Numbered from the stretch's first letter, positions 1 through 8,517 are shown. The stretch: DNA of 33,758 nt from Oligoflexia bacterium (GCA_030432875.1 JAUILP010000039.1:1-33758); one strand, 5' to 3'. Notes: generated from the letters alone by a model not told the origin. A program made the numbers and translations.

Positions 1-204
1 ATCCGCATTGCTATTGAAAGTCATTCATTTGCATTGGATATTGTCCAGGGCGAGGCACGGAAAAAAGTTATGCACAAACAAACAATATCAATGGGTGTTT
101 CTCAGCTAAAAGAGCCTATGCAGACTCCCGAAGATTTTCTCGAAGATGCTGATCAAAAACTATATTTATCTAAACAGACGGGTCGCAATAAAATCACCGC
201 TTGA
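1..204 (+). CDS. C-terminal fragment of a GGDEF-domain protein (probable diguanylate cyclase)
   Basis: Frame 1 is open from the first base to a TGA at 202-204, giving 67 residues; the gene starts outside the window. The fragment reads as the last part of a GGDEF domain. It has a TISMGVS strand, matching the usual T-x-S-x-G-[IV]-[AS], then an acidic stretch (PEDFLEDADQKLYLSKQTGRN), matching the family ending A-D-x-A-[LM]-Y-x-A-K-x-x-G-R-N. GGDEF proteins make cyclic di-GMP from GTP. The active-site GG[DE]EF motif lies upstream of the window, so activity cannot be judged. The stop is 9 bp before the next lipoprotein start, suggesting one operon. Confidence 0.85.
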   Translation: MRIAIESHSFALDIVQGEARKKVMHKQTISMGVSQLKEPMQTPEDFLEDADQKLYLSKQTGRNKITA

Positions 205-213
205 GGCTGAGTT

Positions 214-801
214 ATGTATTCCTTTTTCTTGAATATGAAGAAGATCCTCCTTCTGTTTGTCCTGGGCTTAAGTGGGTGTGTCACGAGCATAGATTCTGAG
301 GTTGAAAATAATAAAACCGTCACCGAAGATAAAGAATACTATCAGGTTTATAAAAAATACGCGCAAACATCGGAAGCATTTCGTGATTTTGAAAGCAAAT
401 ATGCGATAAATACGGTGTATCTCTCTCGCGAATTTATGCAGGCATTTGCCCTTCGCTACGAATATCTCTATAAAAAAGAAAATATTGTCCTTACGGCCTC
501 GGAAAATAAGCTGAATTTTTTTGTATCAGTTTTCTCCCCCGAAAAAACAAGCCGCAGTTTGCATGATCCCAAAGTCTGGTCAATATATGTCGTTTTAAAC
601 GGCAAAAGGTACTACGCTGAAACAGTGAAACATTTTAGTGAAAAAGATCCTTGGCGCGCATTTTTTCCCCAGATTATCACCTGGTCCGAGGAGTATTTGG
701 TCACAGTTCCTATTGATGGTGTAGAAGCAGGTGTAGAGAGTCTCACAAATTTCACGGTAAATTTCGCTCATGCAGACGCCCATCTCAGTTTCCCCTGGTA
801 A
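214..801 (+). CDS. Predicted lipoprotein, unknown function
   Basis: 195 residues. The N-terminus is a lipoprotein signal: a short charged start (MKK at residues 8-10), a hydrophobic stretch and a lipobox L-S-G-C with the acylated cysteine at residue 22. The ATG at 214 is preferred over the internal ATG at 235 because GAGG lies 7 bp upstream of it and nothing similar precedes 235. The mature part is soluble and rich in aromatic and charged residues; I recognise no family. The 3' end overlaps the next gene by 32 bp in another frame, so the two are probably co-translated and the lipoprotein may work with the membrane protease-like product downstream. Function unknown. Confidence 0.75.
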   Translation: MYSFFLNMKKILLLFVLGLSGCVTSIDSEVENNKTVTEDKEYYQVYKKYAQTSEAFRDFESKYAINTVYLSREFMQAFALRYEYLYKKENIVLTASENKLNFFVSVFSPEKTSRSLHDPKVWSIYVVLNGKRYYAETVKHFSEKDPWRAFFPQIITWSEEYLVTVPIDGVEAGVESLTNFTVNFAHADAHLSFPW

Positions 802-3151
802 ACGCTCTTTCCTTATACTCTGCAATCTTTGTTTTATCTTGGCTATAGCAGCGTATTTAATTCCTGGCGGCAAAAATTTAGAATATGAATATTCAGTGAT
901 TCTAGGGTTTCTTTTTCTGGTGTTTTTACCACCACTATTTTTTTTGCTGAGACCCAGGGCAAAAGATGTAAACCATCAGTATATGGGCCTTTGGCAAGTT
1001 TTAGGGTTAAGCTTTTGTGCAGCGCTGCCCGGACAAGGGCTCTATTTTTTTAATATTTGCTCCTGCAGTAACCTTGGGTTTCTTTTTTGGTTTTCGCTCA
1101 ATACTTTGCCAAGCCTTGTTTGGGCAATATGTCTCATAAATTTTTATTTGTTCTTAGAAAAAATTGCTTTTGATTCGCGCGGCAGGATTGAAGGAGAGTC
1201 TCCCAAAACCACAGTGCTTACTAGGTTCTTGACAAAGGGGAGCCCCAACCGTTTGGCAAAGATAGGACAAAAGCTGGTATCAAGTAAATTTTTTCCCTAT
1301 CCCCTCCATGGACTGATGATTTTTTCTTCACTCCTTTGGTTCGCTGGCAGCCTTTTTTTGCTGCCGCAAAAGCGCATTAATAGCTTATGGTATGGTTTTT
1401 TGCATGGACCGATATATGACTATTATATTCACACTGATTTGGGAGTCGTGTTATTTCGTCTGTCTTCGTTGTTTTTCGCCTTAGGGGTTCTGAGTCTGTT
1501 TTGGCAAATAAATATTAAAAAATTTTCGTTTAGGCATACTCTTTTTTTACTCAGCCTAAGTGCCGTTCTTATTTGCTCGTGGTTACCCGCTAATCGCTCT
1601 GGTAAGACCGTCCTTGACCACGAGCTGCAGGGAGAACTTAAAGGCGATGGTTTTGTTCTTAGGTACCCAGCTACAGAAGAAATGAAACTTAAAAAACAGG
1701 AGATTCAAAATTTATTTCATGAAACTCAGTTTCATTTAAACGATTTTAAAAGTCTATACGGACCTATAGAACATCCGCTGATTTGGATATATGTCTATTC
1801 ATCTCAAGATGAAAAGAAAATACTTTTTGGAGCCAATGAAACTGATGTGACGGATGTGATCACACCGAGCATTCATCTGACGCTGGATGGTTTTCCGCAC
1901 CCGACTCTTCGCCACGAGTTGAGTCATGCTGTTCTCAGTGGCGATGCATTTTTTGGCCTTGGTTTTCATCCCAATATATCCTTGACCGAAGGGATTGCCG
2001 AAGCGATGGCACCGCGCGATGGCTTTTTAAGTGATGAACAACGAGTTGCCGGGCTATTTAAAATGGGTAAGGTAAAGGGAATTGCCGAACTTTTTTCCCC
2101 TCTTTTTTGGCTTGAGGACGGAGCAAGTAGCTATAGTATATCGGGAGCTTTTATCAAATATTTGATTTCGCGCTTTGGCATACAAAAAGTATTTCGGGTA
2201 TATGCGGGAGAAAATTTTGATAAAGTCATGGCAACCCCTATTGATCCGGTGATACTGGACTGGGAAACCTATCTCTTTGATACCTATGATGTGGAATCAA
2301 TTTTGGCTTATCTTAAAACGGCTTATACTTTTAAGGGCAATTTTAATGAGATTTGTACTCACTCAAAATATGATTTGCATGAAACTTATGCAAAAAAACC
2401 TTTTATCAGCTTCCGGAAACCAATAGATTTCAGTCCTTTGGACTATTACGCATGGCGTATCGCTATAGACAAAGAAGATAAAGCATCGGTTATTCGCTTG
2501 GGGCTCATGAAGTTGAAGGAGTTTGATACTACCCATGACAATGCATTAGTGGCAGAGGCTCGTGAGCTTTTAAAGAAAACGGTCGTTTGGCCTGCCGAGT
2601 CTTTAGAAGATATTAGAATGGCCTTATTGATCGCTGATTTGAGTGAATTTCTTGGCATGCACGAAGATACTGTTTTATGGCAAAAACGAATTGAGGAAAT
2701 GAGTCAGAAGCAGTTTCTTGGTGGATCAATTTCTCTGGAATTAGCCATTCGGGAAATATTAGCGGAAACTTTTGAGAGGGAATATAAGTCGGTACCCAAA
2801 TGGGTGTTTTTTTCGGGAGGCTCAAAGTACTTGAAAGAGATTTTTCAAAAAGATAAGCCTGATGGACCAAGTCGTTTATGGCTGATGAGTAATTTCCCCA
2901 AGGAGTTGCCCAATTATATTGGCATCCTCGCTGGGTCTACACACTCTAGTTTTTCTGAAAAAGAAATGAGTGGCAGATATCTTCATTATTTGGAATTTAG
3001 CATGGGTATTAAAGCGCTTCTAAGGGAAAAAAATTATGGGAATGTTTTGATCACTATTGATACGCATAAAAAATACAATCGGTTTTTAGAAAATGATTAT
3101 TTTCAGATGATTTACCGAGAAGCAGAGTATTTTAAAAATGTCAGTTTATAG
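770..3151 (+). CDS. Multi-pass membrane protein with HExxH zinc-peptidase-like domain
   Basis: 793 residues. About seven hydrophobic segments fill residues 13-275, followed by a soluble domain. That domain has HELSH at residues 382-386 and a Glu at 407 in the sequence LTEGIAEAMA. An HExxH followed about 20 residues later by a glutamate in a helix is the gluzincin layout, as in the peptidase-MA-like group. The likely role is a membrane-anchored metallopeptidase, but substrate and topology are unknown. The C-terminal 350 residues are helical and possibly TPR-like, without clear repeats. The ATG at 770 lies inside the lipoprotein gene and has no clear Shine-Dalgarno, so translational coupling is likely. 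A later start would cost part of the first helix. Confidence 0.75.
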   Translation: MQTPISVSPGKRSFLILCNLCFILAIAAYLIPGGKNLEYEYSVILGFLFLVFLPPLFFLLRPRAKDVNHQYMGLWQVLGLSFCAALPGQGLYFFNICSCSNLGFLFWFSLNTLPSLVWAICLINFYLFLEKIAFDSRGRIEGESPKTTVLTRFLTKGSPNRLAKIGQKLVSSKFFPYPLHGLMIFSSLLWFAGSLFLLPQKRINSLWYGFLHGPIYDYYIHTDLGVVLFRLSSLFFALGVLSLFWQINIKKFSFRHTLFLLSLSAVLICSWLPANRSGKTVLDHELQGELKGDGFVLRYPATEEMKLKKQEIQNLFHETQFHLNDFKSLYGPIEHPLIWIYVYSSQDEKKILFGANETDVTDVITPSIHLTLDGFPHPTLRHELSHAVLSGDAFFGLGFHPNISLTEGIAEAMAPRDGFLSDEQRVAGLFKMGKVKGIAELFSPLFWLEDGASSYSISGAFIKYLISRFGIQKVFRVYAGENFDKVMATPIDPVILDWETYLFDTYDVESILAYLKTAYTFKGNFNEICTHSKYDLHETYAKKPFISFRKPIDFSPLDYYAWRIAIDKEDKASVIRLGLMKLKEFDTTHDNALVAEARELLKKTVVWPAESLEDIRMALLIADLSEFLGMHEDTVLWQKRIEEMSQKQFLGGSISLELAIREILAETFEREYKSVPKWVFFSGGSKYLKEIFQKDKPDGPSRLWLMSNFPKELPNYIGILAGSTHSSFSEKEMSGRYLHYLEFSMGIKALLREKNYGNVLITIDTHKKYNRFLENDYFQMIYREAEYFKNVSL

Positions 3152-3237
3152 TTAAGTTATATTATAAGCTTACGCAATTTAATCACCTGGTCCCGCCTCT
3201 ATTCCGATAGATAGATAAGTCTGATAAAGGGAGACCC

Positions 3238-4368
3238 ATGGTGCCCAGGTTTGTTATTTACATTTTATATTTGATTTCTTCACTGAGCTTTTTTTCTTGC
3301 GGGAAAAAACCTTCGCTCAGTGGTGGTTATCAAACTGAGGTAACCACGGGTGATGCTGTTGGGGGTACTTCAAGTACCATAACAAAAACTTCGTCCACAG
3401 TGGGCTCGACGAATCAGACACCGAATCCTCAGCAAGGAAACCAGTCTACTGGGAGTAACTTAGGAGAAAAAGCTTACCTACATGTTAACTTATGGAATAA
3501 ATTCCACAATTTTCGCTCCTGGTGCGGTACGGAAAAGACCTTTGCCTGGCAGTGCCGCCACATAAAAGCTAAATACCCCAATGTTGATTGCACAAGTATT
3601 GAGCAAAAAGCGCGTGATTGTCAGACGCGCGAGGAGGCTAATCCTGACGATGTCGAATACGGGTTTGTGGGCTTCAAAAAACAAGATGCTGAACATCAGG
3701 ATTTATGTCACGGTTCTCTCCTCGATGATGACGGAGGCTGTGATTACCGGAGATGGGACCTGGATGATAAACTTCATTTTTATTGGTACGGGCCGAGATG
3801 GGGCAGTAACTGGCCTGTGGCAACGGTGAAAGTTTTTGCAGGTGCGGGAAAAAAATATACAGATACAGATGAGGTTGTCGGTTTAAGCAATCGTCAGGCC
3901 ACCAAAGATCGCAGCGCTACAGGAGTGAATCGCGGTGGCACGCGAATCAGTACAGGATGTGTAATTATTCAAAACGAGGGTCAAGATGAATATCATGCCC
4001 CATTTGGGGCTTTCGCCTGGATTGAAGTTCCTACAGATACTCCCGTCACCGTCGTAGGGGTGAGTGGTGCTATTTTTGGCGACGATTTTAGTGCTTTTGG
4101 GCGAGATCGTGGCAGTGCTCCGGTTCTGGTTAATCATAATCCTTCCGATCAAGCTGCCGCGGCTGCGTATTGGGCAGCAAATCCACCAAATGGAGGCACT
4201 AGGGTTGGGTATTCTACTTACACAGAAGAAGTGATATTTAAAAAAGGCAAGCAGTATTACTGGGGACATGGCTCAATTGAAGAGGTTCAAGCAGTCCCTG
4301 ATGATATCAAAGCTGGGTTTGCTCTTTTAGACAGCAAAAAAGTTGAACAACCTGTTGACTGTCAGTAG
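3238..4368 (+). CDS. Predicted lipoprotein, unknown function
   Basis: 376 residues. A lipoprotein signal is clear: hydrophobic residues 4-19 and F-F-S-C with the lipidated cysteine at 21, then GKK. A Ser/Thr/Gly/Gln-rich linker (about residues 28-80) joins the anchor to a compact domain with several cysteines, including C-x-H-G-S (around 159) and GTRISTGCVII (around 235). The DDDGGCDYRRWDLDD stretch could bind calcium, but this is a guess. The start is supported by AAAGGGAG at 3226-3232. It has its own leader region after an 86-bp gap, and a possible weak hairpin follows the stop. I do not recognise the family. Confidence 0.75.
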   Translation: MVPRFVIYILYLISSLSFFSCGKKPSLSGGYQTEVTTGDAVGGTSSTITKTSSTVGSTNQTPNPQQGNQSTGSNLGEKAYLHVNLWNKFHNFRSWCGTEKTFAWQCRHIKAKYPNVDCTSIEQKARDCQTREEANPDDVEYGFVGFKKQDAEHQDLCHGSLLDDDGGCDYRRWDLDDKLHFYWYGPRWGSNWPVATVKVFAGAGKKYTDTDEVVGLSNRQATKDRSATGVNRGGTRISTGCVIIQNEGQDEYHAPFGAFAWIEVPTDTPVTVVGVSGAIFGDDFSAFGRDRGSAPVLVNHNPSDQAAAAAYWAANPPNGGTRVGYSTYTEEVIFKKGKQYYWGHGSIEEVQAVPDDIKAGFALLDSKKVEQPVDCQ

Positions 4369-4376
4369 AAAAAATT

Positions 4377-4400
4377 GTTGCTAAAGCAGCAACTTCTTAT
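4377..4400 (+). terminator. Possible weak bidirectional terminator
   Basis: GTTGCT pairs with AGCAAC around a 5-base loop. An A-rich run lies upstream and a T-rich run (TTCTTATT) downstream. It sits 8 bp after the stop of the lipoprotein gene. The stem is only 6 bp, so the call is tentative. Confidence 0.35.
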
Positions 4401-4446
4401 TCTCACCTAGGATAAACGCTCATGCGTCTCCAAATAGTGACGTTTT

Positions 4447-4605
4447 GTGCAATTTTTATAACGCCAAAAATATTCCAATGCGCATCGATTACCTAGGCTA
4501 GCTCTAAATTTTTAGGACTTCGTAAGGCTTTGGTAAAGAGAAAATATTCCAAGCTATTTGAAAGCCGTAACAAAATTGATGATAGACAACGGCAAAAAAT
4601 TGCAC
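4447..4605. repeat. Inverted repeat, 11-bp perfect arms 137 bp apart
   Basis: GTGCAATTTTT at 4447-4457 is repeated in reverse complement as AAAAATTGCAC at 4595-4605. The enclosed sequence has no ORF. It could be a small non-autonomous element or a chance match in AT-rich DNA. Confidence 0.35.
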
Positions 4606-4664
4606 GTCCAAACCATAGGGGGAGTATCTAAAGTGCGGTAAAAAAAATATTTGAGTTTGACCGA

Positions 4665-5063
4665 TCATGGGGCTACTAATTCCACCTTGATCCGGTCAGG
4701 ATCTTCAAAGAAAACCCCATAAGAATCTGGTCCCCCTGCATGAGGGTGACGGTCTGGATAAAGTATTTTAACCCCTTTTGTTTTAAGCTCTGACGTTATC
4801 TCATCAATTTGATCTTTTGATTTTCCATGGAAAGCTAAATGATTTAGGCCTACTCGGCAACGGTGATAGGGTAGCGTTAAAAATCTTTCTTCAGTTTGGA
4901 CAAAAACAAAGTAAGTCTGGTTGAGCTTATAACTGACTCCTGACGCCCACTCTTGAAATTTCATATAACCTAGTTTCTCGCATAAAAACCAAGACCAAAA
5001 TTTTTTAGACTGCTCAAGGTCAGAGATATAAATTTCAACGTGGTGAAGTAGGCCAACGGTCAT
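4665..5063 (-). CDS. VOC-superfamily protein (glyoxalase/bleomycin-resistance fold)
   Basis: 132 residues, the usual length for a single-chain VOC protein with two beta-alpha-beta-beta-beta modules. The N-terminal module begins GLLHHVEIYISD and the second VGLNHLAFHG. The last strand reads DPDRIKVELVAP, the common D-P-[DN]-x-x-x-[IV]-E ending. Likely metal ligands are His8, His75 or His79, and Glu128. The family includes lyases, dioxygenases and antibiotic-modifying enzymes, so the substrate cannot be named. Its ATG follows the TAA of the upstream toroid-SH3 gene with no gap, and AAAGGAG lies inside that gene's end, so the two are co-expressed. Confidence 0.85.
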   Translation of the reverse strand: MTVGLLHHVEIYISDLEQSKKFWSWFLCEKLGYMKFQEWASGVSYKLNQTYFVFVQTEERFLTLPYHRCRVGLNHLAFHGKSKDQIDEITSELKTKGVKILYPDRHPHAGGPDSYGVFFEDPDRIKVELVAP

Positions 5064-6317
5064 TTATAGCTCCTTTAAGTTTTTGGTTGGAACCCACCCT
5101 TTAGAAGCTGTGGAGTTTTTGCACCATGACCAACCAAATTCTTCAAAATAGACTTTCAATTTATCACCAATACCCACCGTGAGTTCGGTGGCGTCATAGT
5201 CTCTCAGGGCAGTCGCTACCCCATTTGACTCTACTATGTATCTTTCTGAAACCCAGCCTCCAATGCCAAGCTCATTTACACCATAAACCCAGCCTAGCCA
5301 GTCAGGATTTGTCTCCCACTTCTTAATCTTGATAGTCTCGCCGACTTTGAGTTTTATCGGATTCGTGTAGTTTGTTTGGTAAGCTTCAATTACTTCGACT
5401 TTTTGAGGCTTTACGTCATTCCACATTTTGGTAAGAGGTAAGCTAAGAATCCCCTCAAAGCTCACAGCTTTCATTAAATCAAATTCTGTTGCATCTCCCC
5501 AAACCCATGATCCGTTTGCGTTAGGGTTATAGCTTCGTTTATCAAAGAAGTTATATCGTTTAAGTTGGATTCCTTCATCCGTCCACTGCCGAGACACAAG
5601 ATCCTCGACCTCATCAACCATTTCATCTGGAATCGCAAATCCAGATCTCTCTCGCCATTTTGCTAAAAAGTAAAAGCCTCTGAGATAGTCATACTCATAA
5701 AACCGTGGGAACCTGATCTCCAGCCAATCCTTGTCTATGACCTCGCCCGTAGAGACTCTGCGGAAAAGTTTTTGCTTTAATAAGTATGCTCCACCTTTAT
5801 CCAAAAATCTGATTTCTTCCGATGCCAGATCTTTTTGTACGCAAAATAGGACTGCTTCTAAGCACGGAAGAGTAGAGACAATAGAGCTTTTTGGCGAAGA
5901 TTTCGTGTATGCTTCTTCATCACAGTTTAAGCCTCCATCAGGTAACTGATACTCGACAAACCACGGTCGCATCCAGGGGAGTTCACTATCTACATCAAGG
6001 CCGCAATCGAAAAGAACTTGATAAATACTGCCCACTGCACACAAACAGGCAATATTTCTGTAAGGATCTGTTCCTTTTGGGACCTCTTCTTCTTTCTTTG
6101 AAAAAACTGGCAGGTAATGAGACTTCAATACCCCAGTCATTTTTAATATAGCCACTTCTGGAATCTTTTTTGCAAGACCCATTTCGTGAAGCAGGAGCAT
6201 ATGCCACCAAGGTGAATTCCATTTGGGCCAATATGGGTCTCGTTCGATACTCTGCAAAGCTTCACGTGAGGATAAATAAGTTAGTGATCTATCTAATACT
6301 TCTGAAATTTCATGCAT
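5064..6317 (-). CDS. Alpha/alpha-toroid (prenyltransferase/squalene-oxidase-repeat-like) protein with two C-terminal SH3 domains
   Basis: 417 residues, no signal peptide. Residues 1-300 are helical. They contain a segment WFVEYQLPDGGLN (around 124-136) that resembles the QW-type repeats of terpene cyclase/prenyltransferase toroids, and several Trp/Tyr-rich helix pairs. Residues 305-364 and 365-417 are two SH3 domains. The second is close to the eukaryotic-style consensus: ALRDYD in place of ALYDY, a G-D turn, GWSWCKN and GWVP. The combination suggests a cytoplasmic binding or scaffold protein rather than an enzyme; this is inference. The Shine-Dalgarno is weak. It is translationally coupled to the VOC gene. 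Confidence 0.65.
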   Translation of the reverse strand: MHEISEVLDRSLTYLSSREALQSIERDPYWPKWNSPWWHMLLLHEMGLAKKIPEVAILKMTGVLKSHYLPVFSKKEEEVPKGTDPYRNIACLCAVGSIYQVLFDCGLDVDSELPWMRPWFVEYQLPDGGLNCDEEAYTKSSPKSSIVSTLPCLEAVLFCVQKDLASEEIRFLDKGGAYLLKQKLFRRVSTGEVIDKDWLEIRFPRFYEYDYLRGFYFLAKWRERSGFAIPDEMVDEVEDLVSRQWTDEGIQLKRYNFFDKRSYNPNANGSWVWGDATEFDLMKAVSFEGILSLPLTKMWNDVKPQKVEVIEAYQTNYTNPIKLKVGETIKIKKWETNPDWLGWVYGVNELGIGGWVSERYIVESNGVATALRDYDATELTVGIGDKLKVYFEEFGWSWCKNSTASKGWVPTKNLKEL

Positions 6318-6800
6318 CGAAAGAGGCCCTAGGTAAATAATATGAACGATTGGAGCGTAAAAATACAGAAGACGCTGACGTCAATAGGTAACAAATGTAG
6401 CAAATGATGTCATCAAAAATGGTTACTTTTTAAACCACTATCTCCCTAAAATTTGTCGTCAAGCACCTTAGAAGGGATGCATTTTGTACGCCCGCGCTTC
6501 GATCTCAGAACACCAGAAGCCGGGTATGCTCATCAAAACAAAGCCCTTTGGTATCAAAAAGTATGGGCGATCTTCCTGGATGGTTTATCCATGATATCAT
6601 TGGACTGTATAGATGCAACAGAGCTGTATTTATTCCTTTTAATGTTGCAAACGTAGCAAAATAAAAGATTCTATCGGTTCAAGCCTCGGTTTTTTAACAA
6701 TCAAGAGTATCTCACCATATTTGTTTTTTATTGGCAAAAAATGGCATTTAGAGATAAAACAGAAAATCATATAAATTTATAGGGAGATTCGTGGGTAAAT
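6318..6800. other. Divergent intergenic region with a repeated 17-mer
   Basis: 483 bp between the minus-strand SH3 gene and the plus-strand fur gene, so it should hold both promoters. A 67-codon TTG-start ORF at 6453-6656 has no ribosome-binding site and no recognisable sequence, and was not called. Two related 17-mers (6388-6404 and 6644-6660, 14 of 17 identical) both end in GTAGCAAA. Two palindromes lie next to the first copy: TGACGTCA at about 6376 and TGATGTCATCA at 6405-6415. No -35/-10 pair was convincing. Confidence 0.45.
6388..6660 (+). repeat. Pair of direct 17-bp repeats
   Basis: GTAACAAATGTAGCAAA at 6388-6404 and GTTGCAAACGTAGCAAA at 6644-6660 match at 14 of 17 positions and lie 239 bp apart upstream of fur. 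They may be operator half-sites or scars of a lost insertion; nothing more can be shown. Confidence 0.4.
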
Positions 6801-7301
6801 ATGACCGCTAAAGTAAAATTGGCAGCAAACCTAGAGAAAAAAAGTCACTTCCTTTGGTTTTTTGAGGCTATTGATAACTATGTTGAGGCTAAAAATCTTA
6901 AACATACGAAGCAGCGAAAAACCATCGCGGCTTGTCTATTGGGACTGAAGAAGAAACATATTGATATTGAAGAACTGCACAAAATCCTCAAGCAGCAAGG
7001 TCATGCGATTGGCATTGCTACTGTATACCGTACGATGAGCTTATTTAAGGATGCCGGGCTTTTAGAACAAAAAAATTTCGGAGAAAATCGCTCAGTTTAT
7101 GAAATTGCCTTTCCCCATAAACATCATGACCATATTATTTGTGTTGATTGTCAGCACGTTTTTGAATTTGAAGATGAAAAGCTGGAACAACTCAAGGAGC
7201 AAATTGCGGCCAATATGGGCTTTGTTCTCAAAAGCCACCAATTAGATTTATTCGGTTCCTGCACAAGGCAAAATTGCCCGCATCGTTTACAGACTTCCTA
7301 A
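6801..7301 (+). CDS. fur: Fur-family metal-dependent transcriptional regulator
   Basis: 166 residues, slightly longer than classical Fur (about 150) because of an N-terminal extension of about 20 residues. The winged helix spans residues 33-95, with GIATVYRTMSLF matching the recognition helix of the family. The dimer/metal domain shows H106, H108-H109-D110-H111, then C114-V-D-C117 and a second pair C154 and C159, the structural zinc set. FEFEDEKLE and HQLDLFGSC also follow true Fur. It probably represses iron-uptake genes with Fe2+; PerR or Zur specificity cannot be excluded. AGGGAG at 6781 is rather far from the ATG and GTGGG at 6791 is closer. The arginase-family gene follows after 17 bp. 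Confidence 0.9.
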   Translation: MTAKVKLAANLEKKSHFLWFFEAIDNYVEAKNLKHTKQRKTIAACLLGLKKKHIDIEELHKILKQQGHAIGIATVYRTMSLFKDAGLLEQKNFGENRSVYEIAFPHKHHDHIICVDCQHVFEFEDEKLEQLKEQIAANMGFVLKSHQLDLFGSCTRQNCPHRLQTS

Positions 7302-7318
7302 AAAAATGAAGAGGCATC

Positions 7319-8374
7319 ATGTCATTTTCCCACGAAATTAATAAGCTGCGCCAAGGCCTACCGCCTCGCGAGGACGATGGGATCTTTGGAGCGTCAATTT
7401 CACCAAATGATGCTGCTTTAGTCATGATCAGTGTGCCTTGGGATGTTACCTGCTCCTATGGATCCGGGAGCTCTTTTACCCCCGAAGCAATCGTAAAACC
7501 GAGTCATCAACTCGATTTTGCAAGCAAATTTTGGGGGCCAGCATATGAAATGGGTCTCACCTTGTTACCACCTGATCCCCAAATAAAAGCCCTCTATGAA
7601 GATATGAAAAAATTGCCCGAAAAGAAAATTTTAGGTGATATTTCTCATGCCGTGGCCCTAGAAGCCAAGCAAAAAATAAATGCTGCGTGTTCTCAAGTGA
7701 ATGATTATGTCTATGAAACCGCGATGAAGTACCTAAAAAAGGACAAATATGTTGGTGTGCTTGGTGGTGATCATTCGACCCCCTTAGGCCTTCTGCGCGC
7801 TCTTGGCGATCACTTTGGAGACTATGCCGTTTTGCACCTCGATGCTCATCATGATCTTAGGGTTGCCTATGAGGGGCATACCTATTCACACGCTTCTATT
7901 ATGTATAATGCTTTGAACGAAATTAAAAATCTTAGGCATATTGTTCAGGTAGGTATAAGGGATTATTCACGGGATGAAGCGCATTTTGCGAGTGGTAACG
8001 CAAATCGTATCAGTGTGTTTTATGATGCTGACCTATTTCAAAGACGTGCTCTGGGAGAAACATGGGCCACGATAGCCCACGAGATCGTCTCAGTACTGCC
8101 AACTGATAATGTCTATATTTCATGCGATATTGATGGCCTAAGTCCCTTTTATGGTCCAAGTACAGGCACCCCAGTTCCAGGAGGCTTAGATTTTAATGAA
8201 ACCCTTTATCTTTTTGAAGAACTCATAAGGCAGCAAAAAAAAATAATTGGCTTTGATCTCTGTGAAGTTGTGCCGCCTGCCATCGGCGACTGGGATCTCA
8301 ATATTGGCGCTCGGTTGCTCTACAGACTCTGTTGCACAGTTTACCAGTCACAGGGTTTTGATAAGAAAAAATAA
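7319..8374 (+). CDS. Arginase/agmatinase-family metallohydrolase (ureohydrolase)
   Basis: 351 residues. All binuclear manganese motifs of the family are present: G149-G-D-H152-S, D175-A-H177-H-D179, SHASIMY, S268-C-D-I-D272-G and GTPVPGG. The family hydrolyses guanidino compounds (arginine, agmatine, formiminoglutamate, proclavaminate) to an amine or amide plus urea or formamide. The N-terminal lid (residues 1-80) and the sequence SFTPEAIVKPSHQLDF differ from classical arginase, so I leave the substrate open. It lies 17 bp after fur and probably shares its transcript. The TAA is followed by a region converging with the next minus-strand gene. Confidence 0.88.
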   Translation: MSFSHEINKLRQGLPPREDDGIFGASISPNDAALVMISVPWDVTCSYGSGSSFTPEAIVKPSHQLDFASKFWGPAYEMGLTLLPPDPQIKALYEDMKKLPEKKILGDISHAVALEAKQKINAACSQVNDYVYETAMKYLKKDKYVGVLGGDHSTPLGLLRALGDHFGDYAVLHLDAHHDLRVAYEGHTYSHASIMYNALNEIKNLRHIVQVGIRDYSRDEAHFASGNANRISVFYDADLFQRRALGETWATIAHEIVSVLPTDNVYISCDIDGLSPFYGPSTGTPVPGGLDFNETLYLFEELIRQQKKIIGFDLCEVVPPAIGDWDLNIGARLLYRLCCTVYQSQGFDKKK

Positions 8375-8385
8375 TGGGTATGACT

Positions 8386-8406
8386 TCCCTAAAGTGAGGG
8401 TAATTT
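8386..8406. other. Imperfect hairpin between convergent genes
   Basis: CCCT and AGGG pair around a 6-base loop in the 143-bp gap between the arginase-family gene and the minus-strand gene. The stem has 4 bp and no proper T-run, so a terminator is not shown. Confidence 0.25.
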
Positions 8407-8517
8407 AACTGCTCCCGGTAAAAAAAGCTTATGTGACCAAACATAAACTCCCGTGTATTCTATCTCGCGCATCTTGTGTTTCTCAAATTACGTAGTCGTA
8501 TCTTAAAAAACAGATCG

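Larger units (their letters stand above)
4369..4664. other. Intergenic region with hairpin and inverted repeat
   Basis: About 300 bp without a convincing ORF on either strand, between two convergent transcription units. It holds the small hairpin at 4377-4393 and an 11-bp perfect inverted repeat whose arms lie at 4447-4457 and 4595-4605. A short direct repeat, AAAATATTCCAA, also occurs twice (around 4468 and 4541). No promoter was assigned. Confidence 0.5.

Noticed and set aside
6453-6656. 67-codon ORF upstream of fur.
   Set aside because: TTG start without ribosome-binding site and no recognisable sequence.
8386-8406. On the minus strand this resembles the phage T3 promoter (about 17 of 21 bases).
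   Set aside because: Mismatches include the AA-to-TT change in the core, no phage genes are nearby, and the likeness can arise from the small CCCT/AGGG hairpin.
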